This document shows, piece after piece, positions 56,501-63,677 of a stretch of 64,000 nt of DNA. The notes under the pieces were generated by a model. It had not been told where the DNA came from. It did no database searches and saw only the letters and a program-made list of their open reading frames with translations. The DNA comes from Paludibacteraceae bacterium. Lineage in GTDB: Bacteria; Bacteroidota; Bacteroidia; Bacteroidales; Paludibacteraceae. The stretch is taken from the NCBI GenBank assembly GCA_017649925.1, contig JAGCFX010000031.1, positions 62,001-126,000 of the forward strand, given 5' to 3'. Numbering within the stretch: position 1 is the stretch's first letter; every line of letters starts with the position of its first letter. Made by a program: the position numbers and the translations under genes.

Positions 56501-56824
56501 TTCTTCGCTCCAACTGCCGGAACATACACAATGTCGCTGAATAACAAATACGGCGTGGAGAATATCAAGTCGGCGAAGTTGTATGATGCTTTGGCAAAGA
56601 TAGAGCACGACCTGAAAGCCAATGGCGCTTACACCTTCTCCACAGAACGTACGGACAACACCAGCCGCTTCATTCTCTACTTGGCGGTTGAGAGACAAAA
56701 AGTACCGACGGGAATCGGTAATGCCAATGACGACAACGCTCCGCGTAAGATACTCTATAACGGAACTATCTACATTGTTCACGGAGGAAAAGTATATGAT
56801 ATCACAGGCAAGCAATTGCGTTAA
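50543..56824 (+). CDS. Giant multidomain secreted protein, likely T9SS cargo
   Basis: 2093 residues. Signal peptide 1-23. By eye: InlB-like repeat about 260-306; a jelly-roll-like region about 346-473; a fibronectin type III-like domain 747-830; an InlB-like repeat 831-873; a Big_2-like bacterial Ig segment 1077-1150 (SSNTSVATVNATTGLVHI); a lamin-tail-like domain from about 1166; and a C-terminal block with GTRWYWLTLPYDW near 1675. The final 30 residues (KILYNGTIYIVHGGKVYDIT region) resemble Bacteroidales C-terminal secretion tails. The first 500 residues are rich in Ser and Thr. Adhesion or glycan binding is inferred. The next gene is 31 bases on. Confidence 0.8.
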   Translation: MTTIKRFLTLFLLITLSLTYALGDETATLTFSATPSNGQVLSDDKSNSWTLTSDAGYFALDGGTTVHVGSGSKTVSYITFTSSAFSGKTIKSVTVTGYMASGSGVSANVTVNGSAFGGAAQNLTAASDTYSFTESVACTGDVVVTLSRSSASKKAIYVSEVTVTYATAACTSSITISQAAATNGTFSLSTSGSVCIDDGNASTTVTASPAAHYHLASVSCKNSSDVNVGTIGSISGNTCTITGINASCTVSCTFVEDTKHTVTFLNSGSSVDTREVYDGEEVGTLPTLTSGDACDPTSTTFMGWMEGTISGKQASAPTFISASEVISTNKTYNAVWAKASGGGISEVFSDDLNVTGTSELSTRANWDDVYKVYGNNGTSVRLSSSSYSGYMTTDAIDLSSGTATIAFKIAAYSDTESGTVSLETTSGSFSTSSFTNTSTSFTEYSTTLTGGDASTQITFRGNKSHRVFLKDVSISTGSVSYSDYLTSCGPAINASDAYVTSTNGQYVKVIIPVQATNYEDNATLTASIPGGTRFTILSGASQSITADATLEGEVVVQYYPNAYNTTNDVTLTLSTASPAVSKSITIHGRSLPQEFAIVANNSGDIAMPANMNGTPDSRRAQPVTITAGQVECVPAVCTYTLEGVATGRYAGHGTAVRLKGYTTNKYLKTVGSDSYELQNTDYTDDDLFEWILTTSDNESYEIQSHNAATVTATRQIRHRNTGHFGNFNNTNGGVKILKFIEVAADCKPMNVTVTNITHESAKIEFEGTASSHTLTITGAGYSGTYSSASAYTSGTVITGLSASTSYTYTLTPSCSANCAVTGSFSTIAAPITVTLSKDGKTKSLGEQANPYTLPSSVTAPCEGWTFDGWSKTPVTTGSTSYIKVTQADETHTYYAVYKTSGGGGGASYTKVANDAGLVSGKNYVIGYYAASTMHVAGAISDDYLADVTGNTSADGSEITALSASAEIFTLGGTSGAWTLTSTNGVLGATAVKKVAYDSGTQTWSISISSGDATITNTTGSCGTLYFNSGSPRFTTYTSTQKTPSLYLEGSGYEYSSTTDCKECTVAGASFSLGDVVNKSSESADFTNTVTYTKTNTKTQEWTSSNTSVATVNATTGLVHIVAQGTTTITLSQALDDTNDPDNVCAVKISYVLNVNPPAVDVVEVTEDDKIIIEHDIDDSNSKIVVAEQETGVSGNVAKDIFFSKYYEAASNLKLFALYNGTKNNIDLSKLRVRASYISSNTPHWPTASGSHGYLELSSVAKLESDFPGYLLPPFTEIIFWSNNHGGDNAKLRACVAFEVKGKEYDMDDLEAGNVPGWYCVGSPTDYATADSDGNLSFVFNGPNTLLLERDSTSFGTEGWKPIDILGAVDASGNPINTRYANSNAKPAKAEGNGLIKTVTADGSVVNDTEKYTINGIANMPLNDDPGGFWAKVNYDDATEIPLSTNRYYLYRKSDVEDGSDAVKLNIDRFNTLSTEWVGKPVGGAKSDATSCYSGEMFSEVGSYDYSHYFTTWNDVSLNDEDFQKLADGTYSVKIDNLAGHSCKTLRICVTNLAGTDTLAKVEYKVPIIVKNGTKNTNDAIFTGDGFGSEVCSTCDVVVLNGATLEASTALSAVKEVRNLEVYAGGTLNIDGSKELTVNQLIMRSKDDAVSRAKLPSENFSRRNKTILFDKRITGTRWYWLTLPYDWKIDDVTFRNGEPAKYNVDWWLRTYDGKQRATGDESKSTNWVRVPDHSTLKAGAGYIVAVNPTTGHTYGELRFPMAAALLDKDRDVTVPVKAWGATTSVAPNHLGWNLVGNPYLNDYEYSGMPDILTVGKLVFNSSTGLYELNTTAGLRYVVESVNPSGYGEYKQEALADNKLLEPFKAYFVQIDGSSDGQALNIEFAYSSSHMRKSPVRRAPKDYLDEAADDIVWVPINLTNVLDESDETTFLVSNRFTDNYDMMDDLAKWRRAYYEYYDQPILASRNKEGEMVFNALSDSSAMAGIPLNFFAPTAGTYTMSLNNKYGVENIKSAKLYDALAKIEHDLKANGAYTFSTERTDNTSRFILYLAVERQKVPTGIGNANDDNAPRKILYNGTIYIVHGGKVYDITGKQLR

Positions 56825-56855
56825 TCAAGATTAATTTTACAGAAAACGAACGATT

Positions 56856-57563
56856 ATGAAATTGATGACTAGCGCAATAATACGTAAATCCTCGTTCTTC
56901 CTGCTCGGAGGAATGGCTACCGCTGCCGGTTGGGGTGTTTATACTGCGGGGAACATTTTCGATAAGATGAAAGAATCGCAGATGCAGGAGGGGAATAACC
57001 CTGTTGCAATCTCTGCTACTGCGCCTGCGAGAGACGGAATAACCACATTGCCGTTTACCACTACGTCGCATCTGAGCCGTACCGCTAATCGTATCAGTGC
57101 AGCTGCGCCATCGCTGGCAGGTGATAACCCGATGTCATTGCCTACCACTACGATGAATAGCACCAGTCTCTTTGCGCACGGGGGAACTATTGCTCCGCAA
57201 GGCACGAGCAGTCGCAGTGTGACGAGAAGCAGTGGAGTGGGGAATGCATCGCAGATTCGTAGTACAGCGGAAGACGCTAAACGTACTCAACCCATCTCCA
57301 GAGGTGGAAGTATGTTAGCATTATCTTCATCGACAATGATTACCTCTCCGGGAGCTGCGAATGCTGCCGCTATTGCAACAATGGCAGTTAATTCCGCTTC
57401 TATGAGTAGTGGACCGAGAAAGGAACCGGATTTACCGGATGTGCCGTTCCCGACTCCTGTGCCTGTAGGTGATGTGGCGTGGGCGTTGATGGCGTTACTG
57501 GCTGCGGTATATGCTGTGTTTACCACGCGCGCCGTGAGAAAAGCCCGCCAAAAAGAGAAATAA
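56856..57563 (+). CDS. Small Ser/Thr-rich protein with a tripartite C-terminal sorting-like signal
   Basis: 235 residues. A hydrophobic N-terminus (about 11-32) could be a signal or anchor. The middle (40-190) is low-complexity, rich in Ser, Thr, Ala and Gly, with no Cys and no clear fold. The end has PFPTPVPVGD, then a single membrane helix (about 203-222), then a basic cluster RAVRKARQKEK. Short motif, helix and positive charges is the layout of exosortase-type and similar sorting tags, but the motif is not one I can name. It follows the 2093-residue gene by 31 bases, so the two are probably cotranscribed. Confidence 0.65.
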   Translation: MKLMTSAIIRKSSFFLLGGMATAAGWGVYTAGNIFDKMKESQMQEGNNPVAISATAPARDGITTLPFTTTSHLSRTANRISAAAPSLAGDNPMSLPTTTMNSTSLFAHGGTIAPQGTSSRSVTRSSGVGNASQIRSTAEDAKRTQPISRGGSMLALSSSTMITSPGAANAAAIATMAVNSASMSSGPRKEPDLPDVPFPTPVPVGDVAWALMALLAAVYAVFTTRAVRKARQKEK

Positions 57564-59256
57564 GGATATAGAAAGGATAAAGAATTTCCAATAGCAGAGC
57601 CACGTACCACGAAGTGCGTGGCTCGCGTTTTTTAATCAGCGAATATTCAATTGGGAATTTAATAAGAATAATCGGAGGGCAAAGGATTTGCAGCAGATTG
57701 ATGGCAATAACCCATGTCCCGCAACGGATAATATCTTTGTCGGTATATTTCGGCGCTTTGCCGGCCCAACGCATTCGCTGACGGAAGAAACTGCGCCACG
57801 AAGTTAGTGGACGTACAATGGCAGTATAATCAGGTTCATCAATCACACCAATCCTATATCCGCGGCGTTTGCCTGCTTCCAACAAAAACATATCATCGCC
57901 GCTCGGTATCTCCGGATGTAATTCTCCTTCGCATTCTAGCCAAACCGTCCGTTTAACAATCAAGTTAGCACCCGAACACATAACTGCTTGGCCGCGTTTG
58001 GCGGTTCGCATTGTCAACTCCTGTATTGCTGCGTATTCAGCGATTTGAAGCCGTTCCAATAAAGAAGGCTTTTCGTTTTCGCTCTCCATCTTTAGTGGAA
58101 GAATAATCAAATCACAATTTTCAATCTCCAATCTCCAATCTCCACTCGTGCAAGCTTTTGGTCGCACGATATCATCATCATGAAGCCAAACATATTCTGT
58201 GTTGACGGCGCGGATAAGTTTTGAGAGCGCGTGCTTTTTGCCGAGGTTGTCATCGTTGATGCCGCGCTGCGGAGTAATATGCGAAATCGATGCGCTATCC
58301 CCAGTATTCGTTGCCGTGTCGTTGTCGTGTCGTTGCCGTGTCGTTGCCGTGATTTGCTCGACAAATTCGGGATAGCTTTTGCTGATACATGTTTGTTCGT
58401 CTTTTGAGATTTTGAAATCAGCAGCCATCAGCGCCATCGCCATTCGATGGTCGTTTCGCACTTCGTGCCGCTGAACAGCTTCAATGCGGTCGGACTCTTT
58501 GAATCGCAGGCGTTCTATGCCGGAGGCATGTAATTCAATCGATAGTTTTTCGCAAGTCAAAGCTATTGCCGGATACAAGTCCGGGCAATGCGAGAAATCG
58601 ATTGTGATTGGTGATTGGTAATTGGTAATTGATGATTTAAAAATTTCTACACCGCCATTCACAAACTTTGTCTCTACGCCAAAATATTTGGCATAGATAT
58701 CTGCTACCACTTTATCACCTTGCAAACTATCTTCGTTCAAGCCATCCAACAAGAGTTCGCCTCCAAGAATGGCAATATACTCATACCAAAAGGCTGCAGC
58801 GGACCAGTCCGCTTCAAGCGGGATATTAGGATAAGTCTCAACGAGGCGGCGAGACATCGTAATGTAAGGCGATTCGTCTTTTTCTACCGGTACTTTCTTG
58901 CCATGTAAGATGAGTGCGGAGGTGGTCTGTGAAGTGGGTTTGCCGTCACGCTCTTTGAGTCGCGGATCACCATCTAATGTGATTGGTTCACCAGGATAGC
59001 ATTGGGCTATATGAACCTGCAGAAACCGTAATGCCGTGCCACAGTTCTTCAGATTCAGCACCAACGGTGCTTGTTTGACGTTGTTTGATGTTGTTTGACG
59101 TTGTTTATACTCCTGTAATAGTTCTAACGCATCATGCAACACGTGCACATCGTCAGGCATATCTGCAGAGACCCGCATAAGCGGATCTCCGTGAATAGCC
59201 TGTAACAACAGTATCCTGTTGGCAATACTTTTTGATATCGGCAGTTTAATTGACAC
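57520..59256 (-). CDS. Fusion: short EPSP synthase (AroA) plus truncated GT2 glycosyltransferase
   Basis: 578 residues, GTG start. Residues 1-300 are an EPSP synthase: SKS 8-10, CGTALRFL 72-79, TSQTTSALI 108-116, DWSAA 150-154, FKESDR 252-257, DHRM 269-272, KSYP 293-296. All catalytic blocks are present, but the part is about 300 residues instead of 410-430; two stretches of about 40 are missing, after residue 104 and before residue 269. Residues 330-578 are a GT2 domain with DDD at 360-362, GDDMFLLEAGKRRGYR and two C-terminal helices, but its N-terminal nucleotide-binding half is absent. The junction (302-316) is encoded by an 11-base tandem repeat. It overlaps the gene before by 11 bases, and its 3' end overlaps the convergent small-protein gene by 44 bases. 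Activity of either half is uncertain. Confidence 0.8.
   Translation of the reverse strand: MSIKLPISKSIANRILLLQAIHGDPLMRVSADMPDDVHVLHDALELLQEYKQRQTTSNNVKQAPLVLNLKNCGTALRFLQVHIAQCYPGEPITLDGDPRLKERDGKPTSQTTSALILHGKKVPVEKDESPYITMSRRLVETYPNIPLEADWSAAAFWYEYIAILGGELLLDGLNEDSLQGDKVVADIYAKYFGVETKFVNGGVEIFKSSITNYQSPITIDFSHCPDLYPAIALTCEKLSIELHASGIERLRFKESDRIEAVQRHEVRNDHRMAMALMAADFKISKDEQTCISKSYPEFVEQITATTRQRHDNDTATNTGDSASISHITPQRGINDDNLGKKHALSKLIRAVNTEYVWLHDDDIVRPKACTSGDWRLEIENCDLIILPLKMESENEKPSLLERLQIAEYAAIQELTMRTAKRGQAVMCSGANLIVKRTVWLECEGELHPEIPSGDDMFLLEAGKRRGYRIGVIDEPDYTAIVRPLTSWRSFFRQRMRWAGKAPKYTDKDIIRCGTWVIAINLLQILCPPIILIKFPIEYSLIKKREPRTSWYVALLLEILYPFYILISLFGGLFSRRAW
57597..57632 (+). terminator. 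Terminator after the sorting-signal gene, inside the antisense fusion gene
   Basis: Eight-base stem GAGCCACG/CGTGGCTC with a 12-base loop, then GCGTTTTTT. It lies within the coding region of the fusion gene on the other strand, where it encodes the REPRTSWYVA region. Confidence 0.75.
58121..58147. repeat. Heptamer tract in the GT2 part of the fusion
   Basis: Units TCAATCT, CCAATCT, CCAATCT, then CCACTC, encoding GDWRLEIEN on the minus strand. It lies between the DDD motif and the next conserved glycosyltransferase block. Confidence 0.75.
58309..58352. repeat. 11-base tandem repeat at the AroA/GT2 junction
   Basis: Four units at exactly 11 bases: CGTTGCCGTGT, CGTTGTCGTGT, CGTTGCCGTGT, CGTTGCCGTGA. 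The unit differs from the TCGA family although the period is the same. It encodes TTRQRHDNDTATNT, which belongs to neither parent domain. Confidence 0.85.
58604..58638. repeat. Heptamer tract in the AroA part of the fusion
   Basis: Five units: GTGATTG, GTGATTG, GTAATTG, GTAATTG, ATGATTT. They encode SSITNYQSPITI (residues 208-219), an insertion relative to EPSP synthases. Confidence 0.8.
59071..59107. repeat. Decamer tandem repeat in the AroA part of the fusion
   Basis: TTGTTTGACG, TTGTTTGATG, TTGTTTGACG, TTGTTTA on the plus strand, encoding KQRQTTSNNVKQ (51-62). The complementary unit CAACGTCAAA resembles the pckA leader tract. Confidence 0.75.
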
Positions 59257-61246
59257 TCGGCAGCGGACTATAATCCTTACTGTAACGCAGATGTTGTGCT
59301 ACGTAGCCTTCCGTAAAGTCAATTTTGACATTGGTGATGTGACCTTCTTTGTCACGCTCGGCGGTATAAACCGGATTCACAAAACCTTTGTAAGGCGCGA
59401 GGTTGAGTTTTGCGTAACGCTCAAGCAGTTCCTTGTGCAAGTCGGGATTGACGCGCACGGCGTAGGTCTCTACCATCGCTTTCGCGGCAGGATAGTCACC
59501 TTCGGAAGTGATTCGTTGAATTTCTGCGAGCAGTTGTCCGAAGAGCCGGCGCACGCCGTCATAATCGTTGACCTGCAAGAAATGTTTGCCGTCGCGCTCG
59601 ATGATCTCCACCTCTTTGTTCTGTGCGTGCTCTAGCACCCAGTTAGCGATGAGTTGACGGTTTCGCATATGCGCTTCCTCGATATCCTTACCCGGCTCGA
59701 TGCGCACGAGTTGGGTCATGGCGCCGTTCATCAGTTGATGGTAATAGCCGGCTTTGTAAGCCTCGGCGTTTGGCAGCAAGCCCAATTCCACTAGTTTCGG
59801 ATCCGCCAGGTAATAGAGACCGAAGAGGTCCGCACGCGCTTCCTCGATGGTCGAGGCATGTTCTTTGAGAGCATCTTTGCTGATGCCAGGCAGCAGTTTG
59901 CCGGAACCGTGTCCTACACACTCATGGAGATCGGTGTGTAAATCGTTGCACAGCGCGCCGTATTGCTCGTAGATTGCACGGATGTCATCGTCGATCATAA
60001 ACTCTTCGCTGAAACCGTTACCTTTTGCAGCCTCATTATAGGCATGCATGAGGTTATCGATAGTGACGGACTTCGAGCCGTACTCTTTGCGAATCCAGTT
60101 AGCGTTCGGTAAGTTGATGCCAATCGGCGTAGCAGGATAGCAATCGCCGGCGAGGATGGCTGCCGTGATGACTTTAGCAGAAACGCCTTTGACTTCTTCT
60201 TTCTTAAATCGCTTGTCGGTAGGCGAGTGGTCTTCGAACCATTGCGCATTCTCGGAGATGAGTTGCGCGCGGAGTGTAGCCTGCAGGTCTTTGAAGTTAA
60301 CCATCGACTCCCATGTTCCTGTAATGCCCAGCGGATCGGAGTAGGTCTCTGTGAAACCGTTGACAAAATCAACACGGCTGTCAAGGTCTTTTACCCATGC
60401 GATGCAGTATTCATTGAAGAGTTTGAGGTCACCCGTCTCGTTGAATGCAATCAGTTTCTCTAGCACTTTGCGTTGTTGGTCGTTCTCCACATATTGAAGT
60501 GCTTCGCGCAGCCAGAAAACGACATGCTCCAGTGCCTCGCCGTACAGTCCGCCAACTTTATAAACGCGCTCTACGATCTCGCCTTTTTCATTCTTGACAA
60601 GTTGGCTATTCAGACCTATCCACAGCGGTTCGGGCGAGTTGTCTTTATGCGCGGCATACCATGCCTCGGCTTCAGCTTGCGTCACACCATTGCCGTAGTA
60701 GTTGCCGGCAGAGTTAGCCACCAGATCCACGCCGTCTTGCGCAGTCGTTCGCTTGGGCATTACGTTCGGGTCGAACATCACGGGCAGAATAGATGCGTCA
60801 TAGGTTACGCCAGCTTTCTCGCACGCGGCAACAAACCAATCTTGCGTGAATTCCGGCAAGAACTTATCTTCCGAATAATGGTGATGGATACCATTGGAGA
60901 ACCAGACGCGTTTGAGGTAACGCTCAAATGCCGCGAACTCTTCCGCCGATTGGTCGTACGGATAGTTGAGGTACAACTCCTCGCACGCGCGACGAATACG
61001 GAGGTTATAACGGCCGTTTTGGTCAAACAAGATATCCCGTCCCCACAAAGCCGCCTCGCTCAGGCAATAGATGAGCGATTTCTGTTGTAGCGTCAACTGA
61101 TCAAACTCCGGCACATCGAAACGGAGGATCTCCAAGTCATAGAACTTATCCACGTTGTACTGAAAAGCTTGCTTTCCGCAAGTCTGTTTTTGTTGACAGC
61201 CGCAGAGTATCCCCACGGCTGCCAATATGATAGATACTTTTTTCAT
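59246..61246 (-). CDS. Dipeptidyl-peptidase III family lipoprotein (M49)
   Basis: 666 residues. A lipoprotein signal MKKVSIILAAVGILCGC places it at the membrane, unlike cytosolic eukaryotic DPP III. The M49 zinc motif HECVGH is at 441-446 and the second ligand motif EEARADLFGLYYL is near 470. It removes dipeptides from the N-terminus of oligopeptides, feeding amino acid use. It overlaps the AroA fusion gene by 11 bases and follows the nucleoside phosphorylase gene by 30 bases, so it sits in a minus-strand gene run. Confidence 0.92.
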   Translation of the reverse strand: MKKVSIILAAVGILCGCQQKQTCGKQAFQYNVDKFYDLEILRFDVPEFDQLTLQQKSLIYCLSEAALWGRDILFDQNGRYNLRIRRACEELYLNYPYDQSAEEFAAFERYLKRVWFSNGIHHHYSEDKFLPEFTQDWFVAACEKAGVTYDASILPVMFDPNVMPKRTTAQDGVDLVANSAGNYYGNGVTQAEAEAWYAAHKDNSPEPLWIGLNSQLVKNEKGEIVERVYKVGGLYGEALEHVVFWLREALQYVENDQQRKVLEKLIAFNETGDLKLFNEYCIAWVKDLDSRVDFVNGFTETYSDPLGITGTWESMVNFKDLQATLRAQLISENAQWFEDHSPTDKRFKKEEVKGVSAKVITAAILAGDCYPATPIGINLPNANWIRKEYGSKSVTIDNLMHAYNEAAKGNGFSEEFMIDDDIRAIYEQYGALCNDLHTDLHECVGHGSGKLLPGISKDALKEHASTIEEARADLFGLYYLADPKLVELGLLPNAEAYKAGYYHQLMNGAMTQLVRIEPGKDIEEAHMRNRQLIANWVLEHAQNKEVEIIERDGKHFLQVNDYDGVRRLFGQLLAEIQRITSEGDYPAAKAMVETYAVRVNPDLHKELLERYAKLNLAPYKGFVNPVYTAERDKEGHITNVKIDFTEGYVAQHLRYSKDYSPLPSVN

Positions 61247-61276
61247 TCTAAATAGTGAATGCTGATTTTTGAAGGC

Positions 61277-62152
61277 TTAGATGCGCTCCAAAACGGTGTG
61301 TACCAACTCTTTGATACGCGGTTTGTAATCTGTGTTAGCAGCTTCAATCTTACGTTGCGCAATAACACAGCAAACGGTCATTGCGCGGTGGCCCATATGA
61401 AGTGCCAAACCGGCGATACAGCTGCCTTCCATCTCATAGTTCGTGATACGTTGACCCTCATAACGGAAAGCGGTGATCTTCTCGTTGATATCGGGCACCG
61501 CGAGATCAACGCGCAGTACGCGACCTTGCGGACCATAGAAACCGTTCGCAGCAATCGTGCAACCACGCATCATGTCATCCTTTGCGATACGGTCAACCAA
61601 CTCCGGATTAGCGGAAACGACATAAGGCACAGCGGCTTTCTTCGGATAACCGACGAAGTCCACAAATGCTTTCTCGAAACCGAGGTCAGCAATCTTATCG
61701 CGGTCATGGTAGAAAGCCAATACGCCGTCAAAACCGATGGACTTCTGGCTTACGAGGAAAGTGCCCAGAGGGATATCCTCCTGCATACCACCGCACGTAC
61801 CGATGCGCACGATGTCAAGGCAGCGTTTTTGCGCCTTTTCCGTACGCGTAGCAAAGTCGATGTTAGCGAGCGCGTCAATCTCATTCATTACGATATCGCA
61901 GTTGTCCGTACCGATACCGGTAGAGATACAACTGATTCGTTTGCCTTGGAACTTACCGGTGATCGTATGGAACTCACGACTCTGAACGTTGCATTCGATA
62001 CTTCCTTCATCGAAGAAAGAAGCCACCATGTTCACACGGTCTTGGTCTCCGACGAGAATCACTTTGTCAGCCAAGAACTCAGGTTTGAGATGCAAATGAA
62101 ATGCAGAACCATCCGCATTGATGATTAACTGCGAAGCAGGGAAAGTTTTCAT
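61277..62152 (-). CDS. Nucleoside phosphorylase (uridine/purine phosphorylase family)
   Basis: 291 residues, somewhat longer than the 250-residue core enzymes. Phosphorolysis of a nucleoside to base and ribose 1-phosphate for salvage. VGDQDRV near 35-41, STGIGTDNCDIVMNE near 77-91, RIGTCGGMQ near 117-125 and NYEMEGSCIAGLA near 240-252 are the phosphate- and ribose-binding blocks. The base preferred (uracil or purine) cannot be read off safely; EMEGS is seen in both classes. It precedes the DPP III gene. Confidence 0.88.
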   Translation of the reverse strand: MKTFPASQLIINADGSAFHLHLKPEFLADKVILVGDQDRVNMVASFFDEGSIECNVQSREFHTITGKFQGKRISCISTGIGTDNCDIVMNEIDALANIDFATRTEKAQKRCLDIVRIGTCGGMQEDIPLGTFLVSQKSIGFDGVLAFYHDRDKIADLGFEKAFVDFVGYPKKAAVPYVVSANPELVDRIAKDDMMRGCTIAANGFYGPQGRVLRVDLAVPDINEKITAFRYEGQRITNYEMEGSCIAGLALHMGHRAMTVCCVIAQRKIEAANTDYKPRIKELVHTVLERI

Positions 62153-62158
62153 GATAAG

Positions 62159-62186
62159 ATAATTTATGATTTATAATTTACGAATT
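62159..62186. repeat. Heptamer tandem tract in the 39-base spacer
   Basis: ATAATTT, ATGATTT, ATAATTT, ACGAATT between the DUF3467 gene and the nucleoside phosphorylase gene. Confidence 0.75.
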
Positions 62187-62191
62187 CTATA

Positions 62192-62503
62192 TTAGGCTTC
62201 GCCGCCAGTGAAGGTCAGTGGTAATGTAGTGCCGGGCATAGGTCCGCCAAGCGGTTGGATGGTACCAAACTTCTGCTCGTACTGACCGATATTGTTTTGC
62301 AGCGCACCGAGGATTTTCTTCGCCTGATCCGGCGTCACAACCACGCGTGCTACTACGTTTGCTTGTTGGATACCCGGCATCAGCTGTGCGAAGTCAAGTA
62401 CAAACTCTGTGGGTGTATGCGCGATGAGCGCGAGGTTTGCAAACACGCCCTGTGCTTTATCTTGGGCGATGTTGATAGATAATTGTTTTTGCTCGTTTGC
62501 CAT
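62192..62503 (-). CDS. DUF3467 protein
   Basis: 103 residues from the ATG at 62503; the longer frame runs into the upstream gene. The pattern LSINIAQDKAQGVFANLALI, EFVLDFAQLMPG and VVVTPDQAKKILGALQNNI matches the small DUF3467 family found widely in Bacteroidota. The function is unknown; it is soluble with no motif for catalysis. It starts four bases after the glycosyltransferase stop, so they are probably one transcript. Confidence 0.88.
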   Translation of the reverse strand: MANEQKQLSINIAQDKAQGVFANLALIAHTPTEFVLDFAQLMPGIQQANVVARVVVTPDQAKKILGALQNNIGQYEQKFGTIQPLGGPMPGTTLPLTFTGGEA

Positions 62504-62507
62504 ATTT

Positions 62508-63677
62508 TTACCAATTATTGTTTTTTCGTTGTGGGATAACAAGCATCCAAAGGGAGACAAGTGGTAATATAATGTCAAACCAAAGGATGCTGAACATGTT
62601 GAATTTCCGTAAGCCCATGCGGCGTGCGGAAGTGTTGAGTATAGCCGTCTGGATAATCCAACGCACGAGGAAAAGACCTACTGCTGCCAGCGACAAAAGG
62701 AGTGATAGCCCATTGTTCGCTGTACATTGATACGCAAGTATACCAATCACCAGCGCATAGAAGAGTGCGCGTGTGAGAGGTTCAAGCGTCAGGCGGAACT
62801 TCGTGCTCTCGCGGTAGGCGGGAGAAACGGAAATGTGACGGCGTTTCTGTTGCAGCCAGTCGCGCAATGTCGTCTTGGCGATAGACCATGTGTAGCTCTT
62901 GTGACTCAACACTACGGCGGTGTTCTTGCGCGTTGCTACATGGTTCACAAAGAGGTCATCGTCGCCCGCGCGGTTGGTCATCAGGTGCGTAAAACCTCCG
63001 GACTCAAAGAAGAACGCCTTGCGATAGGCAAGGTTACGTCCCACGCCCATATACGGATGACCGCACAAGGCCGCACCCATATAATGAAGTCCGTTGAAGA
63101 GCGTGTCGTAGCATACAAGGCGGTTGATATGACCTTCCTCCTCAAAGTAAGCTCCGAACCCAAGAACAATGTCCTTTGAACCTTCAAACCCCTTCATCAT
63201 CTCGCTAATCCACTGGTCGGATTTCGGACAACAATCTGCATCCGTGAGTAACAGATAGTCGTATTTCGCAGCCTTGGCTGCTAATGTGATACCGAGTTTT
63301 TTTGTCGAGTTGACACGCGCGCCATAGGGCACAAACGTCATATGGATTCGCAAATCGCGAGTCATGAAACTCTCCACCACATCGCGCGTAGCATCCTCCG
63401 AACCATCATCCACTATAATCACTTCATATTCCGGCCAATCCTGCGTCAGTAATACCGGTAAGTATTGCGAGAGATTATACGCCTCGTTATGCGCGCAGAG
63501 AATCACGCTCACTCCCGGAAAATCTTCCCTCGGTTCTTGTACATTGTCCTTTGTGCTTTTTCTCAGTTTTCTCGCTGTGGCGGCCAGATAACGGGCATAG
63601 AACCACAGTTGCGCCAGAAAAAGCACACCCAGCGCGCTGAGAAGCAACCAGTCGATACTATTTAACTCTTCTATCAT
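62508..63677 (-). CDS. Membrane glycosyltransferase family 2
   Basis: 389 residues from the ATG at 63677. One N-terminal helix (about 12-33), a GT2 domain with VSVILCAHNEAYNL near 54, VIIVDDGSEDATRD near 88, LLLTDADC near 145 (DxD metal site) and GDDDLFVN near 240, then the WSIAKTTLRDWLQQKRRH acceptor region and two or three C-terminal helices (about 300-375). It builds a surface or wall polysaccharide from a nucleotide sugar. It offers the full-length template against which the truncated GT2 part of the fusion can be judged. It overlaps the upstream partial gene by one base (TGATG). Confidence 0.92.
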   Translation of the reverse strand: MIEELNSIDWLLLSALGVLFLAQLWFYARYLAATARKLRKSTKDNVQEPREDFPGVSVILCAHNEAYNLSQYLPVLLTQDWPEYEVIIVDDGSEDATRDVVESFMTRDLRIHMTFVPYGARVNSTKKLGITLAAKAAKYDYLLLTDADCCPKSDQWISEMMKGFEGSKDIVLGFGAYFEEEGHINRLVCYDTLFNGLHYMGAALCGHPYMGVGRNLAYRKAFFFESGGFTHLMTNRAGDDDLFVNHVATRKNTAVVLSHKSYTWSIAKTTLRDWLQQKRRHISVSPAYRESTKFRLTLEPLTRALFYALVIGILAYQCTANNGLSLLLSLAAVGLFLVRWIIQTAILNTSARRMGLRKFNMFSILWFDIILPLVSLWMLVIPQRKNNNW

